In this document: piece by piece, positions 46,191 through 49,686 of the stretch
Numbering within the stretch: the first letter of the stretch is position 1
Layout: each line of letters starts with the position of its first letter
Assembly (NCBI RefSeq): GCF_000759775.1
Contig: NZ_BBMY01000021.1
Span: 1 to 49,686 of the forward strand
Origin: Escherichia albertii NBRC 107761 = DSM 17582
Lineage (GTDB): Bacteria > Pseudomonadota > Gammaproteobacteria > Enterobacterales > Enterobacteriaceae
Direction: 5' to 3'
DNA length: 49,686 nucleotides
Notes under the pieces: model-generated
The model's input: the letters and a program-made list of their open reading frames with translations, nothing else
Databases searched by the model: none
Told to the model about the DNA's origin: nothing
Made by a program: the position numbers and the translations under genes

Positions 46191-47006
46191 TTACCAGCCT
46201 TTAACTGCACCGCCGTTAAACACTTTGTTTGCCGCTTCGTAAACTTCATCAGACTGATAAGCCTGGACGAATTTCTTCACGTTTTCTGCGTCTTTGTTAT
46301 CTTCACGCGTCACGATCAGATTCACGTAAGGAGACTCTTTGTCTTCTACGAAGATTCCATCTTTTGCCGGGGTCAGGCCAATCTGGCTGGCGTAGGTGGT
46401 ATTGATAACTGCCAGTTCAATCTGAGCATCGTCCAGAGAACGCGGCAACTGTGGCGCTTCCAGCTCAACAATTTTCAGATTTTTTGGGTTCTCGACTACA
46501 TCAAGAACGGTCGGCAGCAGACCAACGCCATCTTTCAGTTTGATTAACCCCACTTTTTGCAGCAACAGCAGCGAACGACCGAGGTTAGTCGGATCGTTGG
46601 GAACGGCAACCTGCGAACCATTCGGAAGTTCATCTAATGATTTAATTTTCTTGGAATAGCCGGCAATCGGATAAACAAAGGTATTGCCTACTGCTACCAG
46701 TTTGTAGCCACGATCTTTCAGTTGTTGATCGAGATATGGTTTGTGCTGGAAGGCGTTGGCGTCGATATCGCCTTTGCTTAGTGCTTCGTTCGGCAGCACG
46801 TAGTCGTTGAAGGTTACCAGTTCAACGTCCAGGCCATATTTGTCTTTCGCGACTTTCTGTGCAACTTCTGCAACCTGCTGTTCGGCGCCGACAATCACAC
46901 CGACTTTAATGTGATTCGGATCTTTTTCATCCGGGCCACAGCCTACCAGTGCCAGAGATCCAATCAGAGCTCCCACTGCCGCAAATGTTTTGAATTTGAA
47001 CGCCAT
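46191..47006 (-). CDS. metQ: D/L-methionine-binding lipoprotein MetQ
   Basis: MetQ is the substrate-binding lipoprotein of the MetNIQ methionine importer. The 271-residue precursor has the lipobox LVGC with the acylated Cys23. The NlpA-type two-lobe fold follows, with the motifs FNDYVLPNEAL and DIDANAFQHKPYLDQQ near the substrate site. It is the last gene of the metNIQ operon and starts 39 bases after metI. Confidence 0.97.
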   Translation of the reverse strand: MAFKFKTFAAVGALIGSLALVGCGPDEKDPNHIKVGVIVGAEQQVAEVAQKVAKDKYGLDVELVTFNDYVLPNEALSKGDIDANAFQHKPYLDQQLKDRGYKLVAVGNTFVYPIAGYSKKIKSLDELPNGSQVAVPNDPTNLGRSLLLLQKVGLIKLKDGVGLLPTVLDVVENPKNLKIVELEAPQLPRSLDDAQIELAVINTTYASQIGLTPAKDGIFVEDKESPYVNLIVTREDNKDAENVKKFVQAYQSDEVYEAANKVFNGGAVKGW

Positions 47007-47045
47007 ACTTTATTCCTTCTTCAATTATTTATGTTGTGTTGAACG

Positions 47046-47699
47046 TTACTTGCGAGTGACAGCCCGGACGATGCGATCGCCTGCGAACTGAATTAAATAA
47101 ACCAGAATGACCAGTAATACCAGAACCGTATTCATGACAGTCGCGTTATAGCCGATGTAACCATATTGATAGCCAATCTGACCCAGGCCACCGGCACCGA
47201 CTGCGCCACCCATCGCGGAATAACCAACCAGAGTAATCAGCGTAATGGTTGCGGCGTTCACCAGACCCGGAAGCGCTTCCGGTAACAGCACTTTACGGAC
47301 GATCTGCATCGGCGTGGCGCCCATTGCGCGAGAGGCTTCAATCAATCCGGTTGGGATTTCCAGCAGGGCATTCTCGACCATACGAGCAATGAACGGCGCT
47401 GCGCCAACGGTCAGTGGAACAATCGCTGCCTGTAAGCCAATTGATGTACCGACAATAACGCGGGTGAACGGAATCATCCATACCAGTAAGATAATGAATG
47501 GGATGGAACGAAAAATGTTCACAATCGCAGATATGGTGCGATACAGCTTAGCGTTGGCAATAATTTGTCCCGGACGCGTGACATAAAGCAAGACGCCGAC
47601 CGGCAGACCAATCACAAAACCGAAAAAACCGGATACGAAGGTCATTGCCAGCGTTTCCCATACGCCACGAACCAGTAACCACATCATCGGCTCAGACAT
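47046..47699 (-). CDS. metI: Methionine ABC transporter permease MetI
   Basis: MetI is the inner-membrane subunit of MetNIQ. It has 217 residues with five main hydrophobic segments. The coupling motif [25 protein letters not shown] near residue 120-145 contacts MetN. The start overlaps the end of metN by eight bases, so the two are translationally coupled. Confidence 0.97.
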   Translation of the reverse strand: MSEPMMWLLVRGVWETLAMTFVSGFFGFVIGLPVGVLLYVTRPGQIIANAKLYRTISAIVNIFRSIPFIILLVWMIPFTRVIVGTSIGLQAAIVPLTVGAAPFIARMVENALLEIPTGLIEASRAMGATPMQIVRKVLLPEALPGLVNAATITLITLVGYSAMGGAVGAGGLGQIGYQYGYIGYNATVMNTVLVLLVILVYLIQFAGDRIVRAVTRK

Positions 47700-48723
47700 A
47701 ACCCAGTACCTCTACTTTTACATGGTGTTCCTGCAGCCAGGCAATGGCGGCTTGCGTATCTTGTTGTGTGCCGTGCATTTCAGTCAGCATGATGCCGAAC
47801 TTCACGCCACCGGCGTAATCCATCTGCGCACTAATTATGTTGTTATTGACGTTGAAACGGCGCGCAGTTTCTGAAAGCAATGGCGCATCTACTGATTGGC
47901 CAGTAAATTCCAGACGTAGCATTGGCACGCAGTCAGCGAAGGGCTCTGTTTTTAAACGTGCCTGATAATCTTCCGGGATATCCAGATGCAGCGTCGACTG
48001 AATAAACTTCTGCGCCAGTGGTGTTTTGGGATGCGAGAACACTTCGCTTACCGTGTCCTGCTCGATCAGTTCGCCATTGCTGATGACCGCCACGCAATCA
48101 CAAATGCGCTTCACAACGTCCATTTCGTGGGTGATCAACAGAATCGTCAAACCCAGACGGCGGTTGATATCTTTCATCAGTTCGAGAATAGAACGCGTGG
48201 TTGCCGGGTCCAACGCGCTGGTGGCTTCATCGCACAGCAACACTTTGGGATTGCTGGCTAACGCACGGGCAATCGCCACACGCTGTTTCTGCCCGCCGGA
48301 AAGATTTGACGGGTAGCTATCATGCTTATCGCCAAGACCAACCAGCGCCAGCAGCTCAGTCACGCGACGTTTGATCTCGTCTTTCGGCGTGTTATCCAGC
48401 TCAAGCGGCAGCGCCACGTTGCCAAAAACAGTACGCGAAGAGAGTAGATTGAAATGCTGGAAAATCATGCCAATCTGGCGGCGTGCTTTGGTCAGTTCGG
48501 ATTCTGACAGCGTGGTCAGCTCCTGGCCATCGACCAGCACGCTACCCTCGGTTGGGCGCTCCAGCAGGTTTACACAACGGATAAGCGTACTCTTACCCGC
48601 GCCCGAGGCACCGATAACGCCATAAATTTGTCCAGCAGGCACATGCAGGCTGACGTTATTCAACGCCTGAATGGTGCGGGTGCCCTGGTGGAACACTTTG
48701 CTGATATTCGAAATTTTTATCAT
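47692..48723 (-). CDS. metN: Methionine ABC transporter ATP-binding protein MetN
   Basis: MetN drives methionine uptake. The 343-residue protein has Walker [10 protein letters not shown] near 38-46, the ABC signature [15 protein letters not shown] near 140, Walker [13 protein letters not shown] near 160, and the H-loop histidine in LLITHEMD. The C-terminal NIL domain (about 265-343) binds methionine and blocks transport when the cell is replete. It heads the operon, whose promoter carries MetJ boxes. Confidence 0.98.
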   Translation of the reverse strand: MIKISNISKVFHQGTRTIQALNNVSLHVPAGQIYGVIGASGAGKSTLIRCVNLLERPTEGSVLVDGQELTTLSESELTKARRQIGMIFQHFNLLSSRTVFGNVALPLELDNTPKDEIKRRVTELLALVGLGDKHDSYPSNLSGGQKQRVAIARALASNPKVLLCDEATSALDPATTRSILELMKDINRRLGLTILLITHEMDVVKRICDCVAVISNGELIEQDTVSEVFSHPKTPLAQKFIQSTLHLDIPEDYQARLKTEPFADCVPMLRLEFTGQSVDAPLLSETARRFNVNNNIISAQMDYAGGVKFGIMLTEMHGTQQDTQAAIAWLQEHHVKVEVLGYV

Positions 48724-48797
48724 TGATATTTATTATCGTAATTAAGTTAGCCGTGGCATTTTCGTCTGCCTGATACGGTCAAAGCCGTCAACGAAAT

Positions 48798-48828
48798 GGA
48801 TGTTAAGGCATCCAGACGTCTAAATCAA
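48798..48828 (-). promoter_or_regulatory. metN promoter with MetJ operator
   Basis: On the minus strand TTGATT (48828-48823), a 17-base spacer and TAACAT (48805-48800) make a good sigma-70 promoter. Within the spacer lies a perfect met box AGACGTCT (48814-48821), followed by two imperfect eight-base repeats at 48806-48813 and 48798-48805. Methionine repressor MetJ with SAM would bind these boxes and cover the promoter. This is seen in sequence; the role follows from the known MetJ control of metNIQ. Confidence 0.85.
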
Positions 48829-48910
48829 TCAGGTTTATACGAAGAGCACTTTCTTGCTGGTCGAAACATGCGATACTAACGCGACATACCTTATTAAGGA
48901 GCTATAAAAG

Positions 48911-49483
48911 GTGGCGAAGAGCGTACCCGCAATTTTTCTTGACCGTGATGGCACCATTAATGTCGATCACGGCTATGTTCACGAGATTGACAACTTTGAA
49001 TTTATCGACGGTGTCATCGACGCGATGCGCGAGCTAAAAAAGATGGGCTTTGCGCTGGTAGTGGTGACTAACCAGTCTGGCATTGCGCGCGGTAAATTTA
49101 CTGAAGCGCAGTTTGAAACGTTGACTGAGTGGATGGACTGGTCGCTGGCGGACCGCGATGTTGATCTGGATGGCATTTATTATTGCCCGCATCATCCGCA
49201 AGGGAGTGTTGAAGAATTTCGCCAGGTTTGCGATTGCCGCAAACCGCATCCAGGGATGCTTATCTCGGCACGCGATTATTTGCATATTGATATGACCGCT
49301 TCTTATATGGTGGGCGATAAATTAGAAGATATGCAGGCAGCCTCTGCGGCGAATGTCGGAACTAAGGTGCTGGTGCGTACGGGAAAACCTGTTACTCCAG
49401 AAGCGGAAGACGCGGCGGATTGGGTGTTAAATAGCCTGGCAGACCTGCCGCAAGCGATAAAAAAGCAGCAAAAACTGACGTGA
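48911..49483 (+). CDS. gmhB: D-glycero-beta-D-manno-heptose-1,7-bisphosphate 7-phosphatase
   Basis: GmhB removes the C7 phosphate in the ADP-heptose pathway for the lipopolysaccharide inner core. It is a 190-residue HAD-type phosphatase with the nucleophile pair Asp11 and Asp13 in FLDRDGT. A zinc site is formed by CPHH and CDCRKP near residues 92-109. [12 protein letters not shown] is motif IV. The start is GTG after AAGGAG at the correct spacing. A TTCTTG-N17-TACTAA promoter is plausible at 48851-48879. The last residues (QQKLT) differ from the K-12 end as recalled, and the protein is one residue shorter. Confidence 0.96.
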   Translation: MAKSVPAIFLDRDGTINVDHGYVHEIDNFEFIDGVIDAMRELKKMGFALVVVTNQSGIARGKFTEAQFETLTEWMDWSLADRDVDLDGIYYCPHHPQGSVEEFRQVCDCRKPHPGMLISARDYLHIDMTASYMVGDKLEDMQAASAANVGTKVLVRTGKPVTPEAEDAADWVLNSLADLPQAIKKQQKLT

Positions 49484-49526
49484 TGATTAAAAGGTGAGCT
49501 GTTGAAATAAAAATGCATTTTTTTGC

Positions 49527-49554
49527 TTGTCTTCCTGAAACGACTCCCTATAAT
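49527..49554 (+). promoter_or_regulatory. rRNA operon promoter P1 (rrnH position)
   Basis: TTGTCT (49527-49532) and a perfect TATAAT (49549-49554) have the 16-base spacer typical of rrn P1 promoters. The -10 is followed by the GC-rich discriminator GCGCCTC, characteristic of ppGpp and NTP control. The AT-rich stretch at 49504-49524 fits an UP element, and Fis sites would lie further upstream, within the gmhB end. The gene served is 16S rRNA beyond the right edge. Confidence 0.93.
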
Positions 49555-49637
49555 GCGCCTCACATCGACACGGCGGATGTGAATCACTTCACACAAATAG
49601 CCGGTTCGGTTGAAGAGAAAAATCCTGAAATTCGGGG

Positions 49638-49665
49638 TTGACTCTGAAAGAGGAAAGCGTAATAT
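49638..49665 (+). promoter_or_regulatory. rRNA operon promoter P2
   Basis: TTGACT (49638-49643) and TAATAT (49660-49665) are separated by 16 bases, and the sequence around them is the usual rrn P2 context. It lies 111 bases downstream of P1, the usual tandem spacing. The mature 16S gene starts outside the window. Confidence 0.9.
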
Positions 49666-49686
49666 ACGCCACCTCGCGACAGTGAA

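Overview
The window is a stretch of chromosome from an enteric gammaproteobacterium of the genus Escherichia. Gene order is the classic one of the 3.5-5 minute region of E. coli: fhuD-fhuB, hemL, clcA, erpA, yadS-btuF-mtn, dgt, degP, cdaR, yaeH, yaeI, dapD, glnD, map, rpsB-tsf, pyrH, frr, dxr, ispU-cdsA-rseP-bamA-skp-lpxD-fabZ-lpxA-lpxB-rnhB-dnaE-accA, yaeR, tilS, rof-yaeP, yaeQ-arfB, nlpE, proS, trmO-rcsF, metQ-metI-metN, gmhB, and finally the promoters of an rRNA operon in the rrnH position. Housekeeping proteins look near-identical to K-12 as I remember it. TilS, CdaR, BtuF and especially the C-terminal part of NlpE differ more than I would expect within ordinary K-12-like strains, so a diverged E. 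coli/Shigella lineage or a sister species (for example E. fergusonii or E. albertii) is possible; I cannot settle this without a search.

Layout. 1-2540: end of the ferric hydroxamate importer. 2541-8211: tetrapyrrole, chloride/proton exchange, Fe-S assembly and the mtn-btuF-yadS operon. 8295-12677: dgt, the periplasmic protease degP with a sigma-E promoter, and the sugar-diacid regulator cdaR. 12731-18525: a leftward block with dapD, the nitrogen sensor glnD and map. 18695-22556: the translation block rpsB-tsf, pyrH and frr, with structured leaders and attenuators. 22582-38642: the envelope/lipid superoperon, joining isoprenoid synthesis (dxr, ispU), phospholipid synthesis (cdsA), envelope stress proteolysis (rseP), outer-membrane assembly (bamA, skp), lipid A synthesis (lpxD, lpxA, lpxB), fatty acid synthesis (fabZ, accA) and replication (rnhB, dnaE). 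38661-49483: accessory tRNA, ribosome-rescue, envelope-sensing and methionine-uptake genes, then gmhB. 49527-49665: rRNA promoters P1 and P2, with the rRNA genes beyond the edge.

The most notable departure from the standard order is between accA and yaeR. The constitutive lysine decarboxylase gene ldcC is missing except for its ribosome-binding site joined to about 65 C-terminal codons that carry a further one-base frameshift. Other points worth a look are a compact promoter-hairpin-terminator unit between dxr and ispU that could make a short RNA, an elaborately folded spacer between rpsB and tsf, a palindrome in the hemL leader, hairpins inside the skp and lpxD-fabZ spacers, a proS leader hairpin, and the diverged NlpE C-terminus. 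I see no phage, insertion sequence, CRISPR array, tRNA gene or unknown multi-gene system; this is core chromosome.
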